Shown here piece by piece: positions 6,949 through 15,784 of a DNA stretch of 24,521 bases (the first letter of the stretch is position 1; each line of letters begins with the position of its first letter). A program made the translations under genes and the position numbers. Source of the DNA: Bacillota bacterium (GTDB lineage: Bacteria > Bacillota > Bacilli > Alicyclobacillales > SLC66); the NCBI GenBank assembly GCA_021821185.1, contig JAKACU010000020.1, positions 1 through 24,521 on the forward strand. Reading direction: 5' to 3'. The notes beneath the pieces were generated by a model. It saw nothing but the letters and a program-made list of their open reading frames with translations, made no database searches and was not told where the DNA came from.

Positions 6949-8640
6949 ATGATGATTGTGGACGACAGGGAGAGGCGATTACTGACTATGACCGACTGGA
7001 ATTCAGCGCAGTGGCTCCAGCGTGCCGCCGATATCATGTATGTTGGCGTCTTGATCGTGGATGACGTGGGCATCATCCGTTACGCTAACCACGCTGCGCA
7101 CGCATGGATGGGGTATGATCATCAAGAGTTATCGACGTGCACCATCCGTGATATTTTAGACAACGATGCGTTAGGTTTTGCGAATGGCTTGGATGAGCAT
7201 CTGCGAGCTGGTCCGATTCAACGGACGATCGATTTTAAGATGCGTTCGGGTAAGGTGAAAAGAGGCATTATAGAAGCTTTTCCGGTGACAAATGACAGAC
7301 AAGTGGCAACCTGTATTTTGCTCCGAGAGTTACATGAACCTTTTGTCCATCGAGATTCGCCTGATGATGAATTGACCGGACTCATTTCTCGAACACGATT
7401 TTTGAAACAAGTTACGCATGATGTGTCTTATAGACTTTATAACACGGAACATACTCCGGATATCGCGCTGTTACTTATAGATATTGATCGACTTAGTACA
7501 ATAAATGGGAGTTACGGTTATCACGTTGGCGATGCCATTTTGATTGAGGTCGCGCGGCGTTTAGGTGATATGACGTCATGTCGAGGGTTGTCACGTATGG
7601 GTGGCGACGAGTTTGGTATGCTCATACAAATTTCTCAGACTGAAAACCTCACGTGTGTGGTTGATGACATATTCAGAACTTTGCGAGAACCGATGACGTT
7701 ATCTGATCAAGAGCTTTTTGTTACTGTCAGTGGGGGATTGCGTTCTGTTGAAGGCTGTCCAACAGCGCAAGAACTGTTAGAACAAGCTGGATTAGCGTTG
7801 TACCATGCTAAAGAGTTTGGTGGAGACAGCTATCAGTTGTATGATCCCGTTATGGCTCCCCATGACAGTATGGAGATGGAGAAACGCTTACATAAGGCAC
7901 TTATCAATGATGAGTTTTTACTGTACTATCAACCGCAATTTGATATTGCAACAGGGCAAATGACTGGTATGGAAGTACTCCTACGTTGGAATAATGTCGA
8001 TCTTGGTCTTGTCTTACCATCTTTGTTCATTCCTATTGCCGAGCGAACAGGTATGATCGTTCCTATTGGCAAGTGGGTGTTGACCGAGGCGTGCCGTCAA
8101 AGGCAAGTATGGGTTCAGGAAGGCTATACATTTTTTCGAATTGCCGTCAACTTATCTGCGCGACAATTTCAGCAACCGGATCTCGCGCAGATGATTTCTA
8201 CGATATTGAATGAAACGGGTCTCAATCCTGAACTGCTGGAGCTTGAGATTACTGAGTCCATCGCCATGACCAACGTCTCTCAAGCGTATAAAACGTTACA
8301 AGAGCTTGAACAACTTGGCGTACGTGTCAGTATCGATGATTTTGGAACGGGGTACTCATCGTTAGGTTATTTACGGAGATTTCCGATCCAAACGTTGAAA
8401 ATTGACCAGTCGTTCATGCGTGATATTCCTAATGTAGCAGATGGCATCGCTATTACACGAGCTATTATTTCGCTCGCCCATAGTTTGCGTTTGCGAGTGA
8501 TTGCTGAAGGCGTTGAAACGAAAGAACAGTTGGATTTTTTGTATGAACATGATTGCGATGAAATGCAAGGTTTTTTATTGAGTAGGCCATTGACATTATC
8601 GGCCGCCGATACGTTTGTTAAGGAAAATGGGTGTGGTTGA
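6949..8640 (+). CDS. PAS-GGDEF-EAL cyclic-di-GMP turnover protein
   Basis: The product has 563 residues and no membrane helix, so it is probably cytosolic. A PAS domain covers about 20-125, GGDEF about 140-295 and EAL about 305-555. The cyclase motif is intact (RMGGDEF, 218-222), with the metal aspartates in LLIDID. The usual DxFKxxND element is altered to DRLSTING, and the RxxD inhibitory site is missing (TSCR at that place). The phosphodiesterase motif reads EVL (342-344) instead of EAL. The metal glutamate is kept, as are NLSARQF, LEITES, IDDFGTGYSS, LKID, AEGVET and QGFLLSRP. Phosphodiesterase activity is therefore likely, and cyclase activity is possible. The start is uncertain: ATG 6949 has a weak ribosome site, while ATG 6988 has GAGG about 12 bases upstream. 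The signal sensed by PAS is unknown. Confidence 0.92.
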   Translation: MMIVDDRERRLLTMTDWNSAQWLQRAADIMYVGVLIVDDVGIIRYANHAAHAWMGYDHQELSTCTIRDILDNDALGFANGLDEHLRAGPIQRTIDFKMRSGKVKRGIIEAFPVTNDRQVATCILLRELHEPFVHRDSPDDELTGLISRTRFLKQVTHDVSYRLYNTEHTPDIALLLIDIDRLSTINGSYGYHVGDAILIEVARRLGDMTSCRGLSRMGGDEFGMLIQISQTENLTCVVDDIFRTLREPMTLSDQELFVTVSGGLRSVEGCPTAQELLEQAGLALYHAKEFGGDSYQLYDPVMAPHDSMEMEKRLHKALINDEFLLYYQPQFDIATGQMTGMEVLLRWNNVDLGLVLPSLFIPIAERTGMIVPIGKWVLTEACRQRQVWVQEGYTFFRIAVNLSARQFQQPDLAQMISTILNETGLNPELLELEITESIAMTNVSQAYKTLQELEQLGVRVSIDDFGTGYSSLGYLRRFPIQTLKIDQSFMRDIPNVADGIAITRAIISLAHSLRLRVIAEGVETKEQLDFLYEHDCDEMQGFLLSRPLTLSAADTFVKENGCG

Positions 8641-8951
8641 TCATGAAAGTGACGTTGCAGGATCGTGCAATCCTTCGTGACATAATCGCCTATAGTAAAT
8701 ACTTGATGGAAGCAAACCGTGAGATGGATGCCCATGACATTGAAAGGAAATTGTTACTATTTGGTGAACAAACGAAGGCGTTATCTGACGATTTCATGTG
8801 TGATTGTTTTAGACTGTGGTGGGAAGGGCACAGTATCTATGATGCTTTGATTGCAACGTATTTGGATGCCATTGATGATATAGACTGGATGCGTCGCATT
8901 CGTCCGAGATTGGAAATGTTTATTACACGCATACGCAATGTAGTAGAGTGA
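8631..8951 (+). CDS. Small unknown protein overlapping the c-di-GMP gene
   Basis: The product has 106 residues and is not recognised. GTG at 8631 has AAGGA (8620-8624) 6 bases upstream and overlaps the end of the GGDEF-EAL gene by 10 bases. An in-frame ATG at 8643, two bases past that stop, is the alternative and gives 102 residues. Either way translation is probably coupled to the upstream gene. The sequence is charged and looks mostly helical (AHDIERKLLLFGEQ, then CDCFRLWWEGHSIYDA). No signal peptide or membrane helix is visible. Close coupling suggests a partner or regulator of the c-di-GMP enzyme, which is inference from position only. Confidence 0.7.
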   Translation: MWLIMKVTLQDRAILRDIIAYSKYLMEANREMDAHDIERKLLLFGEQTKALSDDFMCDCFRLWWEGHSIYDALIATYLDAIDDIDWMRRIRPRLEMFITRIRNVVE

Positions 8952-9060
8952 TAATCCACATGGACTATCGTTAATAGTTCATTCAGATGTAGTGTAGCCC
9001 ATGTTGATAATGAGACGATAATAGAAGGTTCCATAGTTCCTGCATGAGGAGGCGGTGGAG

Positions 9061-9951
9061 TTGCCTTCGGAGCGCAAGATGTGGGTGGTAAGCGGCCTTG
9101 TCGCTGTTTTATTGGCTTTTGAGTTGATCGCGTCCATGCTGTCGCATAGCGTGGCTCTACTATCTGATGCGGCTCATGTAGGCACAGACCTTTTGGCTGC
9201 TATTATCACGTTGTATGCACAGCGTATAGCACATAAGCCCAGTACTAAAGCGATGAGTTTTGGCTATTCTCGCGGTACGGTTGTTGCCGCCTTCGTCAAT
9301 GGCGTCTCCCTGATCTTGCTGTCTTTGATTGTCTCTTTTGAAACGCTGTTGCGTTTTTTTCATCCTGTCTCTATTAATCCGATTTGGATGTTGGCGGCGG
9401 CACTTATTTCCTTTTTCGTTAACGCAACTATTGTAACGACGTTGTATGTTGGCGGCACAAACTTGAACATTCGTAGCGCCTTGGTGCATTTTGCTGGTGA
9501 TGCTATCGTCTCATTGGGGGTTATACTTTCGGCGGTGGGGATTTGGCTCACGCATCTTGATTGGCTAGATCCTGCGATCAGCTTGTTGCTTGTCGCGATT
9601 ATGATGTATACGTCTTGGCGAATCGTGCGTGAAGCTTTGCTCATTTTGATGGAAGGTACGCCGCGGTTGATCGACGTCGATGTTGTCGCCGATCATATAC
9701 GTATCATGGCAGGTGTTGTTGCCGTCCATGATGTGCATATTTGGGGCGTTTCTGACACCGAGTTTGCTGCGTCTTTGCATGTCGTTGTGAGTGCGGATAC
9801 AAGGGTTGCGCAAACTGACCTTATGCTTGATGAGATCGAGAAAATATTACTGGCCAAATTTTACATCGTTCATACGTCAGTGCAGTTTGAATGTGGAGAA
9901 AATCCGCTACATCAAGGTTTTCCACATGTTAGGATGGGTTGGCATTCATGA
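9061..9951 (+). CDS. Cation diffusion facilitator, zinc-type efflux transporter
   Basis: The product has 296 residues. TTG at 9061 is preferred because AGGAGG (9047-9052) lies 8 bases upstream. The GTG at 9055 is only 2 bases from that site. It has six predicted helices with the transport-site residues of the CDF family: SDAAHVGTD (H39, D43) in helix 2 and HFAGDA (H143, D147) in helix 5. A His-Asp/His-Asp set is typical of zinc-preferring members such as CzcD and ZitB. A C-terminal cytoplasmic domain (about 205-285) carries HDVHIWGVS, which is common in these proteins for dimerisation and metal sensing. Proton-driven zinc (perhaps also cadmium or cobalt) export is expected. A terminator follows directly, so the gene ends its own transcript. 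Confidence 0.93.
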   Translation: MPSERKMWVVSGLVAVLLAFELIASMLSHSVALLSDAAHVGTDLLAAIITLYAQRIAHKPSTKAMSFGYSRGTVVAAFVNGVSLILLSLIVSFETLLRFFHPVSINPIWMLAAALISFFVNATIVTTLYVGGTNLNIRSALVHFAGDAIVSLGVILSAVGIWLTHLDWLDPAISLLLVAIMMYTSWRIVREALLILMEGTPRLIDVDVVADHIRIMAGVVAVHDVHIWGVSDTEFAASLHVVVSADTRVAQTDLMLDEIEKILLAKFYIVHTSVQFECGENPLHQGFPHVRMGWHS

Positions 9952-9957
9952 TATGGC

Positions 9958-10003
9958 AAACAATCGCGCTTAGTCCCCATGGACTAGTAAGTGCGGTTGT
10001 TTT
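9958..10003 (+). terminator. Terminator of the CDF transporter gene
   Basis: AACAATCGC...CTTAGTCC pairs with GGACTA...AAGTGCGGTTGTT around the loop CCAT, with small bulges and one G-T pair. A T run follows at about 9999-10003. It starts 7 bases after the stop codon. Confidence 0.75.
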
Positions 10004-10071
10004 ATGTCATGTAAAACATTCGTTCATTGTCTACCCTAAACGTAGGGAATGCATTTTGGAGGAATGTCCAG

Positions 10072-10644
10072 ATGAGGCGGATCATAAAATCAGTGTGGCT
10101 TTGGATCCAGATTATCGTTGAGCGTACTGACTCATGGGTACTGGATAATTTGCGTTCACGCGCTACTTTAATTGCCGCTCTTATAGGAACGGTCTTGCTC
10201 ATCTGGGGCATTGCTACGCATAACCCGGATTTGGGGATCGAGGCTGTACTTGCAGGGGCCATGGGTTATGTAGTTGGTTTTGTACCGGCCGTTCTCGGTG
10301 GTTTGATTATCACGTCGATTCATTTTTTTCGTGAAGGTATGCCCATCAGCAATTTTCCGGTGATCTTGATTCAGATCATGGGCTACACCTATATTGCCTG
10401 GCTTGGTCGTCAACACAAGCATCTTGCCGTGGAAAGACGAACGCAACTTGCGGATTCCATACACGATGCTAAAGTCGTGCCGTGGTCATTTGTCAATGAA
10501 GTACGCAATTCACTTCTTGCCATGCGCTTGTTGCTTTTTGTCAAAAAGAATGAAACAGCTGAACATGCGCAATTGGAACTTATCGAAGATGAGCTACTCC
10601 GACTTGAATCGTTATTTGGTAAATTGGATGACTCAAAACAATAG
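10072..10644 (+). CDS. Membrane protein with kinase-like DHp helices, His replaced, no ATPase
   Basis: The product has 190 residues. ATG at 10072 has GGAGG (10058-10062) 9 bases upstream. Hydrophobic segments lie at about 31-48, 58-84 and 95-112, followed by a cytoplasmic tail. Residues 136-185 (FVNEVRNSLLAMRLLLF, then ELIEDELLRLESL) closely resemble the dimerisation/phosphotransfer helices of sporulation-type sensor kinases, where the usual text is HEIRNPL and a later ELxRLE. Asn142 stands where the phosphorylated His should be, and Ser replaces the Pro. The protein ends there, without an ATP-binding domain. It therefore cannot autophosphorylate, and it may pair with a real kinase or a Spo0-type partner. 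The gene lies alone between two terminators. The resemblance was judged by eye. Confidence 0.75.
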   Translation: MRRIIKSVWLWIQIIVERTDSWVLDNLRSRATLIAALIGTVLLIWGIATHNPDLGIEAVLAGAMGYVVGFVPAVLGGLIITSIHFFREGMPISNFPVILIQIMGYTYIAWLGRQHKHLAVERRTQLADSIHDAKVVPWSFVNEVRNSLLAMRLLLFVKKNETAEHAQLELIEDELLRLESLFGKLDDSKQ

Positions 10645-10665
10645 CCAGCGCTAAGTTGCGCTGGC
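10634..10665 (-). terminator. Convergent terminator between kinase-like and transporter genes
   Basis: GCCAGCGC (10644-10651) and GCGCTGGC (10658-10665) form a perfect 8-base stem with a 6-base loop. On the - strand it is followed by TATTGTTTTG, so it most likely terminates the transporter gene. It also starts on the last base of the + strand stop codon and may act weakly in that direction. Confidence 0.7.
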
Positions 10666-10675
10666 CAACACTGTC

Positions 10676-12586
10676 TCAGTTATGAAGATGATAAGGTAAC
10701 GTGGTTACGATGACGTCTTTATGCCGCAACAACCAGGCACGCATCATGAACGAAGTCTGATTGTGCAAGATAAAATGCCAGGATTTTTTGGGAATGAATT
10801 GAGGTATAAGAACGTGAATATGATCTGGCTTACCCCCGGTCCATAATTCGATGCGTTTGATAAAGCGGGACATCGGTATGAGTAAAGAACGGTATTCGCT
10901 TTTTATGGTAACCAACCGACAAGGGCTTCCCCACTCCTCCCACTTCCTCTCCATTTTTTCAAGAGATTCATCATTAAACCCGATATACAACGCGATCACG
11001 TCTGTATGAATGGATTGAGCAAATGATAGGGTGTTTAGAACGACGCGATTAATGCTCGATATCATCACAATCGAGATCACCTGATGCTCTGTAGGATGCA
11101 TTTCCTGTAAATTGATCCGTAGTTCATTGGCGATTTGATTGTAGTGACGTCGAATCGCTAAAGCGCTGATGACGAGGAGCGGCAGGATAATTAAAACAAT
11201 CCAGGCGCCGCTGGTGAATTTGGTTACCGCAAAGATAATGGCAACCAAAGCAGTGACAAGGGATCCAATGGAATTAATTGTCGCTTTCACTTTCCAATGC
11301 GAACCACGCACGTGGTACCAGCGTCGTGTGAGACCCAGTTGTGCTACCGTGAATGCTACGAACACACCGATAGCATATAGCGGAATGAGTGCGTTTGTCT
11401 GTGCACTGAATGTTTCAATGAGCAAGGCGGATAAGGCGGCTAGCACAAGCATGCCATTTGAGTACCCTAGGCGATCGCCGCGAAGGGAAAGAGCTCGCGG
11501 TAAAAATCCATCACCAGCCACAAGTGCAGCCAACTGCGGGAATCCCGTGAAAGTCGAATTCGCCGCAAGAATGAGTACGATAAACGTAGTCCAAGACATG
11601 ACCTGAAACAAAAAACCGTGACCCAGGTATAAGGCGGACAATTGAGAGAGCATCGTTTGACTGGGATTGACACTAATACCCATGACGTAAAGATGGTAAG
11701 CAAAACCTAGCAACGTGACACCGGTAATTACTCCAAGGGCGATATAAGCTTTAATCGCACCACGTTCGGACGGCTTGCGAAAAATTGGCACTGCGTTGGA
11801 TATGGTTTCAAGACCGGTTAGGGCAGAACAAGCTGAGCTAAACGCCTTAAGGACCAATAGCGTACTCAGTGCTTTTGGGATAACGCCAAATGGAGGCGTA
11901 TGCGGCTGGATAAACCCATGTTGCAGTTCATCGGAAAATCCAAGGGCAATGATAAGAAACATAAACAGCATAAAAAGTATGGTGGGCCATGCAAAAATTG
12001 TAGCCGATTCGGATACGCCGCGTAAATTAACCACCAGAATGATGAAGATGCATAAGATCGATAGAAGCGTTGCTCGAGGTTCAATGGCTGGGTAAGCCGA
12101 TGCGATTGCTTGAACACCAGCAGAAACTGACACGGCAACGGTCAAGACATAGTCAATTAATAAAGAACTCGCAGCGATTAGCGATACAATAGAGTGCTTA
12201 AAATTGTCTTTGGCTATGGCGTAAGCACCGCCGCCGCTAGGGTAGGCCATCACGCCCATGATATAGGATGTGATTAACATGCCGAGAAGTAAGACAGTTA
12301 AAAGCGTGATCGGGAGAATGATCCATTTTGCGGAAGGGCCAAGCCCTACAAGTTCAGTTATCCCTGCTTCTGGTCCATAAGCGACAGAAGAATATAAATC
12401 AGCAGCTAATATAGGTAAGGCAACGAACCATAGTAGTTTACGATGATCATCAGCCAATTCGCGTGAACGAATAGGGCGACCGATTAGGACCCGCTTCAAC
12501 GACCCAAAGTTGATGAGTGCGTAGGGGATAGCTATGATGGCCAGTGCGATAAAAACAGGATGTATCCATTGCCATTCTGTATACAT
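10676..12586 (-). CDS. KimA-like APC-superfamily transporter, probable potassium uptake
   Basis: The product has 636 residues, with about 12 helices and a C-terminal cytoplasmic domain of about 150 residues. The N-terminal segment LKRVLIGRPIRSRELAD and the SSVAYGPE motif are hallmarks of the KimA (YdaO) group. D63, Y70, D145 and T149 fall at the spacing of residues reported to bind potassium in Bacillus subtilis KimA, and ALTGLETISNAVP carries the matching helix-6 threonine. These correspondences are from memory. High-affinity proton-coupled potassium uptake is the best guess, and an amino-acid permease is the alternative. ATG 12586 has GGAGGAG about 12 bases upstream. A GTG at 12613 lacks a ribosome site. 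KimA genes are often controlled by a c-di-AMP riboswitch. I did not recognise one in the leader. Confidence 0.85.
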   Translation of the reverse strand: MYTEWQWIHPVFIALAIIAIPYALINFGSLKRVLIGRPIRSRELADDHRKLLWFVALPILAADLYSSVAYGPEAGITELVGLGPSAKWIILPITLLTVLLLGMLITSYIMGVMAYPSGGGAYAIAKDNFKHSIVSLIAASSLLIDYVLTVAVSVSAGVQAIASAYPAIEPRATLLSILCIFIILVVNLRGVSESATIFAWPTILFMLFMFLIIALGFSDELQHGFIQPHTPPFGVIPKALSTLLVLKAFSSACSALTGLETISNAVPIFRKPSERGAIKAYIALGVITGVTLLGFAYHLYVMGISVNPSQTMLSQLSALYLGHGFLFQVMSWTTFIVLILAANSTFTGFPQLAALVAGDGFLPRALSLRGDRLGYSNGMLVLAALSALLIETFSAQTNALIPLYAIGVFVAFTVAQLGLTRRWYHVRGSHWKVKATINSIGSLVTALVAIIFAVTKFTSGAWIVLIILPLLVISALAIRRHYNQIANELRINLQEMHPTEHQVISIVMISSINRVVLNTLSFAQSIHTDVIALYIGFNDESLEKMERKWEEWGSPCRLVTIKSEYRSLLIPMSRFIKRIELWTGGKPDHIHVLIPQFIPKKSWHFILHNQTSFMMRAWLLRHKDVIVTTLPYHLHN

Positions 12587-12666
12587 GGATATGAGCGGCT
12601 CCTCCAGTACCACGAATTTGAGGCGCGATACTGTTGCATAGTATGGCCCTATTCAAAAACATGATT

Positions 12667-12694
12667 ATTGTAACGGAATTGTAAAACAAGGCAA
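12667..12694 (-). promoter_or_regulatory. Promoter of the KimA-like gene
   Basis: On the - strand TTGCCT (12694-12689) and TACAAT (12672-12667) are separated by 16 bases. The transcript would start near 12660, leaving a leader of about 75 bases. The stretch from 12695 to 12805 holds one imperfect hairpin (TTGGC/GCCAA with AAGCG/CGCTT inside) and nothing else recognised. Confidence 0.5.
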
Positions 12695-12805
12695 CTGCCC
12701 GAAATGGCCATGGTTACGTTTACATATCGCTTGGCGAGAAGCGAGACGATGTGGCGCTTGCCAATCGATCCCCTGCTCACTCAATGTTGCCAAAGCTTGC
12801 ACTAT

Positions 12806-13525
12806 CTATGACTGTAACCACAAAAAACCATGTGGAAGATGCTTTTGCCAGAATCCCCAGATGTGAGACCCCGGACTTTCCACGAATGTTGTCTCGATCC
12901 CTTTATCCCGCAAGAGGTAACGCCCCTCTTCATTGGGATGTAAAAAGTCAAAAACACCTATCGGAGTTTGCGCCCGATCCTCTTCTGTACCAATCAGCAT
13001 GTAGGCTTTGACTTTTGTCGACAATGGCGCTTCTTTAAGCCATGATAACACAGGCTTTCGAAGTGCAGTCGAGAACAGCATTAAGTGCGAAAAATACTCA
13101 GGGTTGCGTGCATGCAGGATCAGCGTGACTACGGCGCCTAAAGAAATACCAGCCATATAACGTGCCTCTGTTGCAATAGGATAGCATGATTCAACAAAAG
13201 GAATACATTGTTCACCGACAAATCGGACATACTCTTCGTTGCGCGCCCCGTCTAAGGAATAGTCGTCAGTGCGGTGCTGTGGTGATACAGCAATGCCTGC
13301 AATGAGCATAGGAGCAATCAATTCCTTTTCGATCATATGCGTCGCAATAGTCGCAATTCGACCATGCGTAAAAAATTCATTACCATCGTGGCAGTATAAA
13401 ATCGGGTATTTTCTAGTGCGATCGTAATTGGGCGGCAAGTAAACTTTTACTAGCCGATCTTCTTTAAGATGTTCGCTAAAAAGAGTATGACCCTCAATTG
13501 TTCGATTGAGTGATGACGCTGCCAT
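12806..13525 (-). CDS. Alpha/beta-hydrolase, putative esterase of the esterase D family
   Basis: The product has 239 residues. The ATG at 13525 has AAGGAGG 9 bases upstream. The nucleophile elbow is G126-I-S128-L-G130 (MAGISLGAV), and the probable catalytic His is in GSHIWGFW near residue 222. The opening VKVYLPPNYD and YPILYCHDGNEFF are typical of the esterase D/enterochelin esterase-like group, including Bacillus YbbA-type proteins. No signal peptide is seen, so it is expected to be cytosolic. The substrate cannot be inferred: thioesters, S-formylglutathione-like compounds and siderophore esters are all possible in this family. It is divergent from the pyruvate dehydrogenase operon. Confidence 0.85.
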   Translation of the reverse strand: MAASSLNRTIEGHTLFSEHLKEDRLVKVYLPPNYDRTRKYPILYCHDGNEFFTHGRIATIATHMIEKELIAPMLIAGIAVSPQHRTDDYSLDGARNEEYVRFVGEQCIPFVESCYPIATEARYMAGISLGAVVTLILHARNPEYFSHLMLFSTALRKPVLSWLKEAPLSTKVKAYMLIGTEEDRAQTPIGVFDFLHPNEEGRYLLRDKGIETTFVESPGSHIWGFWQKHLPHGFLWLQS

Positions 13526-13601
13526 GAAACCAGTCCTCCTTCTTGACGAATGGTGTACACAATGATCGTTATAACAGGAACATGCTGTGCAAGCAAATAA
13601 T

Positions 13602-13653
13602 TTTCAATAAAATAGCATCTGTACTATACTAAATTTGCGAACTGTATTATAAT
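13602..13653 (+). promoter_or_regulatory. Candidate promoters of the pyruvate dehydrogenase operon
   Basis: TTTCAA (13602-13607) and TATACT (13625-13630) at 17-base spacing form one weak candidate. A perfect TATAAT at 13648-13653 is another, but it lacks a good -35. Which is used cannot be decided by eye. The rest of the 177-base divergent region is AT-rich without a clear operator. Confidence 0.4.
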
Positions 13654-13687
13654 CCTAATTAACTACTCCATAAAGACTATTATGTAG

Positions 13688-14779
<1,092 letters not shown>

Positions 14780-14781
14780 TC

Positions 14782-15762
14782 ATGGCGCAAATGACAATGA
14801 TTCAAGCGATAACCAATGCGATGGATGTGGAACTCGCACGCGATGAGCGGGTGCTTTTATTCGGAGAGGACGTGGGGCAAAGCGGCGGCGTATTTCGTGC
14901 GACGGACGGTTTGCAAAAGAAGTTTGGCGAAAATCGTGTGTTCGATACACCGCTTGCCGAATCAGGCATAGCCGGGTTAGCAACAGGACTTGCCGTTCAA
15001 GGGTTTCGGCCGATCGCGGAAATTCAATTCATCGGTTTCACGTTTGAAGCGATGGATGAGATTGTGGGTCAGGCCGCTCGCATGCGCTATCGTTCTTCTG
15101 GCAGGTATTCTTGTCCGATTGTGTACCGAACACCATTTGGCGGTGGGGTTAAAACGCCTGAGTTGCACGCTGATAGCCTAGAAGGGCTGCTTGCTCAATC
15201 GCCAGGGATTAAAGTTGTGATCCCATCGAATCCCTATGATGCTAAGGGATTGCTTATCTCGGCCATCAGGGACGACGATCCTGTATTTTTCATGGAGCAC
15301 ATGAAATTATACCGGTCTTTTCGTCAGGAAGTCCCAGAAGAAGCGTATACCGTTTCGCTTGGTCAAGCGAATGTAGTTCGCGAAGGAAAAGACGTTACAG
15401 TCGTGACTTATGGAGCCATGGTGCAGACAGCTATAAAAGCTGCGGATGACTGGGCAAAAACAAAAGGAATTCAAGCGGAAGTTATCGATCTTCGCACAGT
15501 AAGCCCGATTGACATTGAGACGATTACCACATCGATTAAAAAGACGCATCGTGCAGTTGTGTTGCAAGAAGCGCAAAAAAAATCGGGTATCGCTGCAGAA
15601 GTGATGGCACAAATCAATGAACATGCACTGTATTATCTTGAAGGTCCCGTTTTACGTATCGCCGCTCCAGATACGGTGTATCCATTTGCCATGGCTGAAG
15701 AGATTTGGCTTCCTTCATCGGATCGGGTACTTAAAGGTCTGGATCGTGTGTTAGTTTTGTAA
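14782..15762 (+). CDS. pdhB: Pyruvate dehydrogenase E1 component, beta subunit
   Basis: The product has 326 residues, full length. Its ATG is two bases past the pdhA stop, behind a purine-rich GAGGGAGAGGGG ribosome site, so the two subunits are translated in step. Family segments include [20 protein letters not shown] near 26-45, the [16 protein letters not shown] stretch and the C-terminal transketolase domain with [12 protein letters not shown]1 beta provides the glutamate that activates thiamine diphosphate and forms the alpha2-beta2 heterotetramer with PdhA. Ten bases after its stop the E2 ribosome site region begins. Confidence 0.96.
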   Translation: MAQMTMIQAITNAMDVELARDERVLLFGEDVGQSGGVFRATDGLQKKFGENRVFDTPLAESGIAGLATGLAVQGFRPIAEIQFIGFTFEAMDEIVGQAARMRYRSSGRYSCPIVYRTPFGGGVKTPELHADSLEGLLAQSPGIKVVIPSNPYDAKGLLISAIRDDDPVFFMEHMKLYRSFRQEVPEEAYTVSLGQANVVREGKDVTVVTYGAMVQTAIKAADDWAKTKGIQAEVIDLRTVSPIDIETITTSIKKTHRAVVLQEAQKKSGIAAEVMAQINEHALYYLEGPVLRIAAPDTVYPFAMAEEIWLPSSDRVLKGLDRVLVL

Positions 15763-15784
15763 TTGGTAGGGGGTGTTGATTGAC

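Noticed and set aside
10034..10047. CCCTA-AACG-TAGGG inverted repeat before the kinase-like gene
   Set aside because: The arms have only five bases, and no promoter was recognised around it. Too weak to call an operator.
12728..12764. Imperfect hairpin TTGGC/GCCAA upstream of the KimA-like gene
   Set aside because: It has no T run on either strand and lies upstream of the predicted promoter, so neither a terminator nor a riboswitch is supported.
12751..13011. Open frame on the + strand of 86 codons
   Set aside because: It runs antisense through the end of the esterase gene, has no ribosome site, and its product has no domain-like sequence.
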